From: Methylobacterium sp. Leaf99
Lineage (GTDB): Bacteria > Pseudomonadota > Alphaproteobacteria > Rhizobiales > Beijerinckiaceae
Assembly (NCBI RefSeq): GCF_001422375.1
Contig: NZ_LMMU01000008.1
Span: forward strand, 138,268-202,267
Length of the DNA stretch: 64,000 nt
Reading direction: 5' to 3'
A model generated the notes under the pieces. That model saw only the letters and a list, made by a program, of their open reading frames with translations. It was not told where the DNA came from and ran no database searches. The translations under genes were made by a program, and so were the position numbers. Below are positions 54,915-64,000 of this stretch, piece after piece (within the stretch, counting starts at the first letter, position 1; the number at the start of each line of letters is the position of its first letter).

Positions 54915-56267
54915 TCAGGCGACGGGCGCGAGGGCGGCTCCGGCCGGCGCGTCGGGCCAGCCCACGGCGTAGAGGGTCATGTCGCGGGTGTCGCGGCACG
55001 AAGAGGGCGGCATCGCCGCGAGCGTCAGGCCCGATCGGATCGCCGGGCCGAGACACCGCAGGAAGGCGTCCGAGGCCGTCAGGGTCAGGTTCTCCGACTT
55101 CGCACGGGCCTCGATCCGCGCCAGGGTGTTCATCGCTTCGCCCAGCACCGTGAACTCGGCCCGGTGGCCGTCGTCGAACACCCCGACCAGAACCTCCCCG
55201 CAATGGAGCGCCATGGTGATCCGCAGGGTCGGGCGGCCCTCCCGGGCGCGCTCGTCGTTGAGGAGGGCAAGGCGCTGCGCGATGGCGCGGCTGCAGGCCA
55301 GGGCCGCATGGGCCTGGGCCTGCGGACGCCCGACCACGAACTGGGCCAGGATGCCGTCGCCGACATACTTGTCGAGGATGCCGCCGTGCTCCGTCACCGC
55401 CACGTGGGTCAGGGCCCGGACGTCGAGGAGCGCGCGCACCACCTCCTCCTGGGCGTGATCGCGGGTGAAGGCGGAGAACCCGCGCAGGTCGAGGGCGAAC
55501 AGGCAGGCATGGCGCGTCCGGACCGCTTCCAGCCCCTCCCCCGCCCGGGCGAGTTCGCCGACCACGCGGCGCGGCACGAAGCGCGCCAGGGCGGAGCGCT
55601 CGCGCTCCATCCTGAGGGCGGTGGTCACGGCCGAGCGCAGGCGCCGCACCCCGTCGATGACCACGAGGCTCGCCGCCATGAAGGTGAGGAGGCCCGGTAC
55701 CTCCTCGTCGAGGGTGACGTGGGGGCCGAGCAGCGCGCTGTCCGGATGCACGAAGGCGAGCACGATGGTGCCGCCCCAGGCGAGGCTGACGAGCCCGGCG
55801 AACACGGCCGTGTGCAGGACCCGCATGCTGAGCCCGGTCTGGAGCAGGAGCAGGAAGGCGGGGAGCCGGCTCACCGCCGTGGCGGTCTCTTCCGTCGTCA
55901 CCGCACCGACGAGCATGTGCTCGACCACGAGGAACAGGGCGACGCCCGCGTTCAGGAGCGTCGCGGTCCAGGCGAGCCATTCGGTTTCGGCCGAGGTTTC
56001 GGGATCGGTGCCGCCGTATTCCCGGCGCCGGCCGCGATGGGCCTCGCGCCAGTCGACCAGCCCGAGGCAGACCGAACAGACGGCGTAGACCACGAGCACG
56101 ACCCAGTGGTTGGCCGTGTGGCTCGAGCCGTCGAAGCCCTGGGCGGTGGCCAGCAGCACCAGCACGATGACGAGGTGGAGCACGAGGGAGCGACGCCCCG
56201 AGGCGGTCTGGATCAGCCGCATGACGGTGGGGTCGCCTTGGGTCGGGCGGCGGACGGGCAGGGGCAT
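54915..56267 (-). CDS. Membrane class III adenylate/guanylate cyclase
   Basis: 450 residues from the ATG at 56267. Six hydrophobic segments cover residues about 28-235 (RSLVLHLVIVLVLLATAQGF; VVLVVYAVCSVCLGLVDWRE; SALFLVVEHM-like). The catalytic domain begins near 255: ARFVPRRVVGELARAGEGL, metal-binding Asp in CLFALDLRGFSAFTRDHAQ, then ILDKYVGDGILAQFVVGRP with Lys and the second Asp, and FTVLGEAMNTLARIEARAK with the Asn and Arg of the transition state. The Lys in LDK suggests ATP as substrate, so cAMP is likely. It is a membrane-bound single enzyme without HAMP. Confidence 0.9.
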   Translation of the reverse strand: MPLPVRRPTQGDPTVMRLIQTASGRRSLVLHLVIVLVLLATAQGFDGSSHTANHWVVLVVYAVCSVCLGLVDWREAHRGRRREYGGTDPETSAETEWLAWTATLLNAGVALFLVVEHMLVGAVTTEETATAVSRLPAFLLLLQTGLSMRVLHTAVFAGLVSLAWGGTIVLAFVHPDSALLGPHVTLDEEVPGLLTFMAASLVVIDGVRRLRSAVTTALRMERERSALARFVPRRVVGELARAGEGLEAVRTRHACLFALDLRGFSAFTRDHAQEEVVRALLDVRALTHVAVTEHGGILDKYVGDGILAQFVVGRPQAQAHAALACSRAIAQRLALLNDERAREGRPTLRITMALHCGEVLVGVFDDGHRAEFTVLGEAMNTLARIEARAKSENLTLTASDAFLRCLGPAIRSGLTLAAMPPSSCRDTRDMTLYAVGWPDAPAGAALAPVA

Positions 56268-56464
56268 GGGGCTCCGGTCGAGGGGATGCGGGTCGGCCGG
56301 TCTTAGGCCACACGGGGCCTGCCGCGCCAACGCCGCACGGCGCCGCTGCCGAAGGCGGCGGTGTTGGCGGCCCTGTGGTGAACGCATACGGGCCGGTGGT
56401 CCATCCGCGACGGGCGCTTCGTCGCGCCCCGTCGTCGTTCAAGGATCTGTGACGTGTCGGCCGT

Positions 56465-56488
56465 CACGGTCCGATGCACGGTCCGATT
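56465..56488. repeat. 12-bp tandem repeat upstream of parD
   Basis: CACGGTCCGATG and CACGGTCCGATT stand head to tail about 75 bp before the parD start. Such pairs upstream of TA genes can be antitoxin operators, but no promoter boxes are certain. Confidence 0.4.
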
Positions 56489-56563
56489 GACGCTCCCGCC
56501 GGTGGCCTGCTGCGCCCGTCGGTGGCATGCTGGGCCGTCCGTCTTCGACGTGAAAGGATGAGG

Positions 56564-56836
56564 ATGCCCGACGTCAATCTGGGGCCGCATTTCGAAGGGT
56601 TCGTGCAGGAGCAGATCGAGCGGGGGCGCTTCCGGAACGCCAGCGAAGTCGTTCGCGCCGGCCTTCGCCTCCTGGAGGACCGGGAGAGTTCCGTCGCCGA
56701 ACGCCGATCCGTCCTGCGGCAGGAGATCAACGCGGCTTTCGATGACCCGCGACCCGGAAGCCTTGCGAGCGAGGTGTTCGCCCGCCTGCGTGCCCATCAT
56801 GCGGAACGGGTGAAGGTGGACGAACGTGGCGATTGA
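56564..56836 (+). CDS. parD: ParD-type antitoxin (ribbon-helix-helix)
   Basis: 90 residues. The second ATG (56564) is chosen because AAAGG lies six bases upstream; the first ATG (56558) is too close to it. NLGPHFEGFVQEQIERGRFR then NASEVVRAGLRLLEDRESSV is the ParD ribbon-helix-helix pattern. The C-terminal half (LRQEINAAFDDPRPGSLASE) is the toxin-binding region. It overlaps the ParE gene by 11 bp, as usual in such operons. Confidence 0.9.
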   Translation: MPDVNLGPHFEGFVQEQIERGRFRNASEVVRAGLRLLEDRESSVAERRSVLRQEINAAFDDPRPGSLASEVFARLRAHHAERVKVDERGD

Positions 56837-57134
56837 CGTCCGCTTCAGGCCATCGGCCGAGACGGACCTCTTCGAACTCTATCGCCATATCGCCGAAGAA
56901 TCAGGGATCTCGCGTGCGGGTGCCTACATCGACCGGATCGAGGCGGCCTGTCTCGGGCTGGCGGATTTTCCCGAACGCGGCACGCGGCGTGACGATCTTC
57001 GCCCCGGCCTCCGCACCCTGGGCTTCGAGCGGCGCGCGACGATCGTGTTTCAGATCGTCGGCGACAGGGTCGAGATCGGTCGCATCCTCTATGGCGGACG
57101 GGATCTCGACGCCCTGCTGTCGGAGGCGGAATAG
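56826..57134 (+). CDS. parE: ParE-type toxin (RelE/ParE superfamily)
   Basis: 102 residues from a GTG start. DVRFRPSAETDLFELYRHIA, then GAYIDRIEAACLGLADFPER and LRPGLRTLGFERRATIVFQI, ending VEIGRILYGGRDLDALLSE, is the complete ParE pattern. ParE proteins poison DNA gyrase and are neutralised by ParD. The pair is intact and lies between the cyclase and ntrC. Confidence 0.9.
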   Translation: MAIDVRFRPSAETDLFELYRHIAEESGISRAGAYIDRIEAACLGLADFPERGTRRDDLRPGLRTLGFERRATIVFQIVGDRVEIGRILYGGRDLDALLSEAE

Positions 57135-57198
57135 TCTTTCGATTCGCACGACCGGCGAGCGGGGGGCACGCCTTCGACCCCCCCCGCCCGTCCCACCC

Positions 57199-58659
<1,461 letters not shown>

Positions 58660-58668
58660 GCAGCGACT

Positions 58669-59808
58669 CTACAGCTCCGCGCTCGACTCGCGCCCGTCGC
58701 GGGCGCTCGACATGGGAAGAAGAAGGCGGAAGGTGGTGCGGCGCGGCGCGGGATCGCATTCGACGATGCCGCCGTGATCGCCGACGATCTTGGCCACCAA
58801 AGCAAGTCCCAGGCCGGAGCCCTGCGCCTTCGTGGTCACGAACGGGTCGAACAGATCGGGCAGCAGGTCGGCGGTGACGCCGGGGCCGTTGTCGCGCACG
58901 GCGACCTCGATGGGCAGGCTGACGCGCTCGCGCGAGCCCGGGATCTGCAGGCGCAGGCCCGTGCGGAACGCCGTCGACAGGGTGATCTCGCCGTCCACCG
59001 TATCGGCGCCGATGGCCTCGGAGGCGTTCTTCACGAGGTTGAGGATCACCTGGATGAGCTGGTCGCGGTTGCCGAGGACCGGTGGCAGGGACGGGTCGTA
59101 GGTCTCGACGAAGCGGATGTGGCGGGCGAACCCGGACTGGGCCGAGCGCTTCACCTGATCGAGGACGCCGTGGACGTTGACGGCGGTGCGCTCCACCGGG
59201 CGCTCGTCGCCGAACAGCTCCATGCGCTCGACGATGCGGACGATCCGGTCGGACTCGTCGCAGATGAGCCGGGTGAGGAGGCGGTCCTCGTCGTTGGCGG
59301 ATTGCTCGAGGAGCTGGGCGGCGCCCCGGATGCCGGCGAGGGGGTTCTTGATCTCGTGGGCCAGCATGGCGCCGAGCGCCACCATGGAGCGCGCGGCGCC
59401 CCGATGGGTGAGCTGGCGGTTCATCTTGTCGGCGATGGTGCGCTCCTGCAGCATGAGCACCACGGCCTCGCCGTCGTCGCCCAGCGGCGTCGCGAACACG
59501 TCGACGCTGCGCTCCTGCCCCGAGCGCGGATGCACGAGCTCGACCCCGTACTCGCTGACGCTGGCGCGGCGGCGGCGCACCTCCGTCACCAGGGCGCTGA
59601 TGGGCGAGGCGAACGGGATGATGTCGGCCAGGCGCCGGCGCCGCATGAGCCGGGCGGAGTGGTCGAAGAACGATTCGCCGGCGTGGTTCACGTGCAGGAT
59701 GCGGTCGTCCACCCCGATGGTGAGCACCGGCAGCGGCAGGGCGTTGATCACCGCCTCGCTGGTGGGGGCCGCGACGGTCGGGCCGCCGGACGCGTCGGGG
59801 TCCGTCAT
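58669..59808 (-). CDS. ntrB: Nitrogen regulation sensor kinase NtrB
   Basis: 379 residues from the ATG at 59808, overlapping the dusB stop (ATGA). An N-terminal PAS domain ([20 protein letters not shown]), the H-box with His-151 ([20 protein letters not shown]), and HATPase motifs N ([11 protein letters not shown]), G1 ([13 protein letters not shown]) and G2 ([20 protein letters not shown]). No membrane segment, so it is soluble. NtrB phosphorylates or dephosphorylates NtrC depending on PII signalling. Confidence 0.97.
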   Translation of the reverse strand: MTDPDASGGPTVAAPTSEAVINALPLPVLTIGVDDRILHVNHAGESFFDHSARLMRRRRLADIIPFASPISALVTEVRRRRASVSEYGVELVHPRSGQERSVDVFATPLGDDGEAVVLMLQERTIADKMNRQLTHRGAARSMVALGAMLAHEIKNPLAGIRGAAQLLEQSANDEDRLLTRLICDESDRIVRIVERMELFGDERPVERTAVNVHGVLDQVKRSAQSGFARHIRFVETYDPSLPPVLGNRDQLIQVILNLVKNASEAIGADTVDGEITLSTAFRTGLRLQIPGSRERVSLPIEVAVRDNGPGVTADLLPDLFDPFVTTKAQGSGLGLALVAKIVGDHGGIVECDPAPRRTTFRLLLPMSSARDGRESSAEL

Positions 59809-60839
59809 GCCGCCTTCTCCATCGCTGCGTCCGGGGTCGCCCCGTCGAAGGCCGAAGCCAGGAGGGCGATCACCAGGGCCGGGTCCGTGGTGGTGAGGAG
59901 CCGCGTGCGCCGGTCCGCTGAGAGGCCGCCGCCGGCCTCGGCATAGGCGGCCAGGTGCTTGCGGGCGTGGCGCACGCCCATGCGGGCGCCGTAGAGGGCG
60001 AGCAGCCCCTCGTAGTGGGCGATGGCCAGGGCCGCCTTCTCGGCGCCCGTGAGCACCGGCGCCTCCCGGCCGGCGAGGCCGGCCGCGATGGCGCCGACGA
60101 GCCAGGGCCGGCCCACGGCGGCGCGCCCGATCATCACCCCGGCGGCCCCCGAGCGCGCGAGGCAGGTCCGGGCCTCGTCGAGGGTGGTGACGTCGCCGTT
60201 GGCGATGACGGGGATCGACACCGCCTCGACGACGCCGCGGATGGCGCTCCAATCGGCGCTGTCCTTGTAGAATTGCTGGCGGGTGCGGCCGTGGACGGTG
60301 ACGGCACTGAGCCCGAGTCCCTCCGCCCGCCGGGCGAGGTCGGCGGCGTTGAGGCTGGCATGGTCCCAGCCGAGCCGCATCTTCACCGTGACGGGGATGG
60401 TCACGGCGTCGCGCACGGCGGCGAGGATGCGGGTGGCGCCGTCCAGGTCGCGCATGAGGGCCGAGCCGGCGGCCCCCCCGGTCACGGCCTTGGCCGGGCA
60501 GCCCATGTTGATGTCGATGACGTCGGCGCCGTTCTCCTCGGCGAGGCGGGCGGCCAGACCCATGGGCTCCGGCGCGCAGCCGGCGAGCTGGACGACGTGG
60601 GGGGCGATGCCGCCGCCCTCGGCGCGCAGGGTCGCCTCGACGCTGCCGCGCGTAAACTCGGCCGCCGCCACCATCTCGGAGACGACGGCGCTGGCGCCGC
60701 AGGCCCGGGCGATCCGGCGCATGTGCACGTCGGTGACGCCCGAGAGCGGCGCCAGCAGGACGGGCACCGGCCGGCCCGCACCATCGGGCGCCGTGGGATC
60801 GGGCGAGCGCAGAACGCTCAAATAATCATCATGGATCAT
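59805..60839 (-). CDS. dusB: tRNA-dihydrouridine synthase DusB
   Basis: 344 residues from the ATG at 60839; an in-frame TTG at 60848 is possible. The TIM-barrel Dus pattern is clear: [20 protein letters not shown], the catalytic Cys in [60 protein letters not shown] and [20 protein letters not shown]. It reduces uridine in tRNA with FMN/NADPH. Translationally coupled to ntrB. Co-location of dusB with ntr genes is known in many proteobacteria. Confidence 0.96.
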   Translation of the reverse strand: MIHDDYLSVLRSPDPTAPDGAGRPVPVLLAPLSGVTDVHMRRIARACGASAVVSEMVAAAEFTRGSVEATLRAEGGGIAPHVVQLAGCAPEPMGLAARLAEENGADVIDINMGCPAKAVTGGAAGSALMRDLDGATRILAAVRDAVTIPVTVKMRLGWDHASLNAADLARRAEGLGLSAVTVHGRTRQQFYKDSADWSAIRGVVEAVSIPVIANGDVTTLDEARTCLARSGAAGVMIGRAAVGRPWLVGAIAAGLAGREAPVLTGAEKAALAIAHYEGLLALYGARMGVRHARKHLAAYAEAGGGLSADRRTRLLTTTDPALVIALLASAFDGATPDAAMEKAA

Positions 60840-60963
60840 TGTGCTCAAGGAATAGACAAAACCGCGACGCGCGCAAGCGCTCCCGGCGATTTGATTTCAG
60901 GCCATGCCCCGCTTAAACGCAGGGCTCGTTCGAACCCTGCAACCCACGCGCGGGAGCGTTTTC

Positions 60964-61701
60964 ATGTCCGGCACCGCGTTCGAGGCGGCGGCAGTGGTGG
61001 TCGCGGCCGGTCGCGGCATCCGCATCGGCGGCGACGTGCCCAAGCAGTACCGCCGGGTCGGCGGCCAGGCGGTGCTGACGCGGACCCTGGCGGCCCTCGC
61101 CGCCCACGACGCCATCACGTGCATCCAGCCGGTGATCGCGGCGGACGCGCAGGACTTCTACCACGAATGCGTCGCCGACCTGCCCGAATCCGCCCGCGCG
61201 AAACTCAGGGCGCCGGTGCCGGGCGGCGCCACCCGGCAGCTCTCCGTCCGCGCCGGCCTCGAGGCGCTGGCGACGGGTGAGGCGCCGGGTCTCGTCCTCG
61301 TCCACGACGCGGCGCGCCCCCATGTCGACACCGCCCTCATCGACCGGGCCCTGGCCGCCGGGCGCGATTACGGCGCCGCCGTGCCGGGCCTTGCCGTCAC
61401 CGACACCATCAAGCGCGTCGAGACCATCGCGCCGGGCATCGGCCGCGTGGTCGAGACGCCGGCCCGCGAGCATCTGCGCGCGGTGCAGACGCCCCAGGCC
61501 TTCGCCTTCGGGCTGCTGCTCGACGCCCACCGGGCGGCCGGTGCCGAGGGGCTCGACGGCTTCACCGACGACGGGGCGCTCGCCGAATGGGCCGGGCTCC
61601 CCGTGGTGGTGTTCGCGGGCGACCCGCGCAACCGCAAGATCACCCAACCCTCCGACCTCGTCGACGCCGACCGCGATTTTTCCGGCGCCGTCCCCGCCTG
61701 A
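60964..61701 (+). CDS. ispD: 2-C-methyl-D-erythritol 4-phosphate cytidylyltransferase IspD
   Basis: 245 residues. ATG at 60964 with GGGAG seven bases upstream. The nucleotide-binding start [22 protein letters not shown] is the IspD motif; later [39 protein letters not shown] and [18 protein letters not shown] are also typical. It makes CDP-methylerythritol in the MEP isoprenoid pathway. Divergent to dusB and followed by ispF. The two genes are separate here although many alphaproteobacteria have an ispDF fusion. Confidence 0.97.
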   Translation: MSGTAFEAAAVVVAAGRGIRIGGDVPKQYRRVGGQAVLTRTLAALAAHDAITCIQPVIAADAQDFYHECVADLPESARAKLRAPVPGGATRQLSVRAGLEALATGEAPGLVLVHDAARPHVDTALIDRALAAGRDYGAAVPGLAVTDTIKRVETIAPGIGRVVETPAREHLRAVQTPQAFAFGLLLDAHRAAGAEGLDGFTDDGALAEWAGLPVVVFAGDPRNRKITQPSDLVDADRDFSGAVPA

Positions 61702-61751
61702 GCGGGGTCGCCCCGGCCACGCCCACGACATCCGCTCAGCCTGGAGCCCCC

Positions 61752-62285
61752 ATGACCACCTACCTCACCCGCCTCGGCACCGGCTTCGACGTGCACGCCT
61801 TCACGGAGGGCGACCACGTCTGGCTCGGCGGCATCAGGATCCCGGCCGACCGGGGCGTCCTCGCCCATTCCGACGGCGACGTGGCCCTCCACGCCCTCAC
61901 CGACGCCCTGCTCGGCGCCATCGCGGACGGCGACATCGGCACCCACTTCCCGCCCTCCGACGAGCAATGGCGCGGCGCCTCGTCCGACCGCTTCCTGGCG
62001 CATGCCTGCGACCTCGTGCGGGCGCGCGGCGGCAAGATCGACCACCTCGACATCACGGTGCTGGCCGAGGCCCCGCGCATCGGCGCGCACCGCGAGGCGA
62101 TCCGCGCCCGCATCGCCGAGATCGCGAACGTGCCGCTGACTTCCGTCTCCATCAAGGCGACCACCACCGAGAAACTCGGCTTCGTCGGCCGGGCCGAGGG
62201 CCTCGCCGCCCAGGCCGCCGCCACCGTGCGCCTCCCGGAGATCGACCTCGCCACCGCCGACGAGACCGCCGAGCGCCGCTCGTGA
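61752..62285 (+). CDS. ispF: 2-C-methyl-D-erythritol 2,4-cyclodiphosphate synthase IspF
   Basis: 177 residues. [19 protein letters not shown] carries the metal ligands Asp and His; [20 protein letters not shown] has the third His; [20 protein letters not shown] and [20 protein letters not shown] are family signatures. It converts CDP-ME phosphate to the cyclic diphosphate, two steps after IspD. Its TGA overlaps the cinA GTG by the GTGA pattern. Confidence 0.97.
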   Translation: MTTYLTRLGTGFDVHAFTEGDHVWLGGIRIPADRGVLAHSDGDVALHALTDALLGAIADGDIGTHFPPSDEQWRGASSDRFLAHACDLVRARGGKIDHLDITVLAEAPRIGAHREAIRARIAEIANVPLTSVSIKATTTEKLGFVGRAEGLAAQAAATVRLPEIDLATADETAERRS

Positions 62286-62791
62286 TCGACGACCCCGCCC
62301 TGCTCGCCCGGGCGGAGGCGCTGGTCGCCGCCTACGCGGCGGCGGGGCGAACGATCGCCACGGCGGAATCCTGCACCGGCGGCCTCGTCGCCGGCCTGCT
62401 CACCGCCGTGCCGGGCTCGTCGGCGGTGCTGGAGCGCGGCTTCGTCACCTACTCGAACGCGGCGAAATCCGAATCCCTCGGCGTGGCGGCCGCTCTCATC
62501 GACGCCCACGGCGCCGTCAGCAAGGCGACGGCCCGCGCCATGGCGGAGGGCGCCCTCGCCCATTCCCGCGCGGACGTGGCCGTGGCGATCACCGGCATCG
62601 CCGGCCCCGGCGGCGGAAGCGCGGCCAAGCCCGTGGGGCTGGTGCATTTCGGCCTCGCCGCGACGGGAGAGGCCACGCGGCACGTCGAGCGGCGCTACGG
62701 CGATCTCAGCCGGGGGGAGATCCGCCGCCTGGCCGTGGGGGATGCCCTGGGGTTGCTGGAAAGGTCTTCGGGGGCGCCGCCTTCGCGCTGA
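62282..62791 (+). CDS. cinA: CinA-family nicotinamide-nucleotide amidohydrolase (PncC-like)
   Basis: 169 residues from the GTG at 62282. It is a single CinA C-terminal domain: [20 protein letters not shown], then [20 protein letters not shown] and [24 protein letters not shown]. This domain deamidates NMN to recycle pyridine nucleotides. The N-terminal MoaB-like part of long CinA proteins is absent, as usual in this neighbourhood. Coupled to ispF. Confidence 0.93.
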   Translation: MIDDPALLARAEALVAAYAAAGRTIATAESCTGGLVAGLLTAVPGSSAVLERGFVTYSNAAKSESLGVAAALIDAHGAVSKATARAMAEGALAHSRADVAVAITGIAGPGGGSAAKPVGLVHFGLAATGEATRHVERRYGDLSRGEIRRLAVGDALGLLERSSGAPPSR

Positions 62792-63160
62792 CCCGATCCC
62801 GGGGTGTTCTGGTTCGGCGCGATCCCGACGAGCTCGGCTGCGGCTTGCCGGACCGGGCCACCGGACCAAGGCGCTCACCGCCCGCTGTCGCTTCGGCTTG
62901 CGAATCACCGCGCACCGTGTTCACTACGCCTCCGGTTGCGCTTGAGCCGATGGGGAGGCCGCATGCAGATCGTATCACTCCCCGGCCGGGCCGGCGCACG
63001 CCGCTTCGGCTGCCAGATCTGACGCAAGCCGCGCGCCCGAGGGCGTCCCGCTCCCGTCCATCGAACCCATCCTGCGAACCCATCCTGATCGATCGCGTCC
63101 GCTGCCGGTCCCGTGCCGCGGCCCCCTGGAACGGCGCGCGCCCCGCGTCGCGAGGTCCCC
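62792..63160. other. Intergenic region before the ABC exporter
   Basis: About 370 bp without a gene. A 13-bp direct repeat CGAACCCATCCTG occurs twice head to tail near 63061-63086. Nothing else stands out. Confidence 0.4.
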
Positions 63161-64000
63161 ATGAGTCCCGTTCGTCCCCGGCGCGAAAACGCCTATCGCG
63201 GCGTCCTCGCCTTCGTGTTCCGGCAGTGGCGCGCCCGGCTCGGCCTCGTCGCCGGCCTCGTGGCGGCCATCACCTGCGCCACCCTCGCGGACGTCTTCCT
63301 GCCGCTCTATGCCGGCCGCCTCGTCGATGCCCTGGCGGAGGCCGACCGCGACGCGGCCCTGCGGGCGGCGCTGCCGGCCTTCGGCGCCATGGCGGCCCTC
63401 GGGGTCGCGCATATCGGCCTGCGCCACGTCGCCTGGTCGCTGGTGGTGCCCCTCACCCTCGGCACCATGGCGGACGTGGCGCGGGCCGGCTTCCACCGGG
63501 TGCAGCGCCTGTCCACGGACTGGCACGCCAACAGCTTCTCCGGCTCGACGGTGCGCAAGATCTCGCGCGGGATGTGGGCCCTCGACGGGCTCAACGACAC
63601 CCTGCTCCTGGCCCTGCTGCCCTCCGTCGTCGTGCTCCTCGGCACCATGGTGCTGCTGGGTCTCCACTGGCCCGCCATGGGCGTGGTGATCGGGCTCGGC
63701 ACGCTGGCCTATGTCGGCACCGCCATCGGCCTCGCCACGCGGGTGATCGCGCCGGCGGCCCAGCTCTCCAACGGCTGGGACACCAAGCTCGGCGGCACCC
63801 TGTCGGATGCCATCGGCAACAACGCCGTGGTCAAGGCCTTCGGCGCCGAGGGCCGCGAGGACGCCCGCCTGTCGGGGATTCTCGCCAAGTGGCACAAGCG
63901 CACCCGCCGCACCTGGATGCGGGTGACCTGGAGCGTGACCGGCCAGCTCGGCGTGCTGCTGGCGCTGCGCACCGCCATCGTCGGCGTCGCCCTGTGGCTG
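63161..64000 (+). CDS. ABC exporter, N-terminal membrane domain (3' end outside window)
   Basis: Runs off the right edge; 280 codons are visible from the ATG at 63161. MSPVRPRRENAYRGVLAFVF leads to TM1 (LGLVAGLVAAITCATLADVF) and the type I exporter pattern LPLYAGRLVDALAEADRDAA, then LVVPLTLGTMADVARAGFHR with VQRLSTDWHANSFSGSTVRK and SDAIGNNAVVKAFGAEGRED. These are the coupling-helix and loop motifs of half-transporters such as MsbA/LapB-type exporters. The ATPase domain should follow beyond the window. Substrate unknown. Confidence 0.9.
   Translation, partial: MSPVRPRRENAYRGVLAFVFRQWRARLGLVAGLVAAITCATLADVFLPLYAGRLVDALAEADRDAALRAALPAFGAMAALGVAHIGLRHVAWSLVVPLTLGTMADVARAGFHRVQRLSTDWHANSFSGSTVRKISRGMWALDGLNDTLLLALLPSVVVLLGTMVLLGLHWPAMGVVIGLGTLAYVGTAIGLATRVIAPAAQLSNGWDTKLGGTLSDAIGNNAVVKAFGAEGREDARLSGILAKWHKRTRRTWMRVTWSVTGQLGVLLALRTAIVGVALWL

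Noticed and set aside
49394..57198. Integrative element or prophage between ntrC and ntrY
   Set aside because: No integrase, transposase, tRNA target or direct-repeat attachment sites were found at the edges. Only synteny and TA genes suggest insertion.
60917..60938. tRNA-like sequence GTTCGAACC inside a GCAGGG...CCCTGC hairpin before ispD
   Set aside because: Loop and stem lengths do not fit a T-arm and no acceptor, D or anticodon arm can be found around it.

Overview
The window is high-GC alphaproteobacterial chromosome. I infer a Methylobacterium-type member of the Hyphomicrobiales/Methylobacteriaceae. The signs are: NtrBC/NtrYX regulators with DusB upstream; separate rather than fused ispD and ispF next to cinA; a Tad pilus locus; a Tat-exported ferritin-like protein; and many ATGA/GTGA-coupled genes. 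No rRNA, tRNA, CRISPR array, insertion sequence or phage gene was seen.

Left part (1-5 kb): the flagellar hook region reads right to left as flgE, flgK, flgL (cut by the window edge), with a GG-N10-GC sigma-54 promoter in front of flgE. At 5.4-7.1 kb lie a three-repeat 'NPDV/DP..HYL..G..EGR' protein whose fourth repeat is lost through a frameshift, and a hexapeptide acyltransferase.

7.2-20.2 kb, all on the minus strand, is a Tad/Flp pilus locus: prepilin peptidase, Flp pilin, cpaB, cpaE, cpaF, tadB, tadC, two TadE-like pseudopilins, TadG, two unrecognised proteins, a TPR lipoprotein, the cpaC secretin and a small lipoprotein. A ferritin-like protein follows, with a clear terminator between it and the pilus genes.

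22-29.3 kb looks like an exopolysaccharide locus: a GT61 glycosyltransferase, a GT-C-like membrane glycosyltransferase, a VpsF/O-antigen-ligase-like polymerase, a secreted GH10 xylanase and an outer-membrane beta-barrel. 29.5-35 kb is an organosulfur module: cupin, sulfonate-type binding protein, SsuD-like monooxygenase and SfnB-like acyl-CoA dehydrogenase, with a divergent second binding protein. No permease or ATPase gene for these binding proteins is present in the window. 35-42 kb carries a small regulator-like protein, a PAS protein, a NIT-domain chemoreceptor, hflX and a second outer-membrane barrel.

42-64 kb contains uvrA, hfq, ntrX, ntrY, ntrC, ntrB, dusB, ispD, ispF, cinA and the start of an ABC exporter. 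In many relatives dusB-ntrBC-ntrYX-hfq-hflX is one co-directional block. Here it is interrupted twice. Between ntrC and ntrY sits a 7.8-kb segment with gamma-glutamyltransferase, methyltransferase, sigma-54-preceded OFA transporter, class III cyclase and ParDE genes. Between hfq and hflX sit uvrA and a porin-like gene, and hflX is turned round.

The most unusual structural feature is a ~75-bp palindromic element found four times (9855, 24529, 26498, 42002) in two orientations. Two copies butt directly against the stop codons of the xylanase and uvrA genes.
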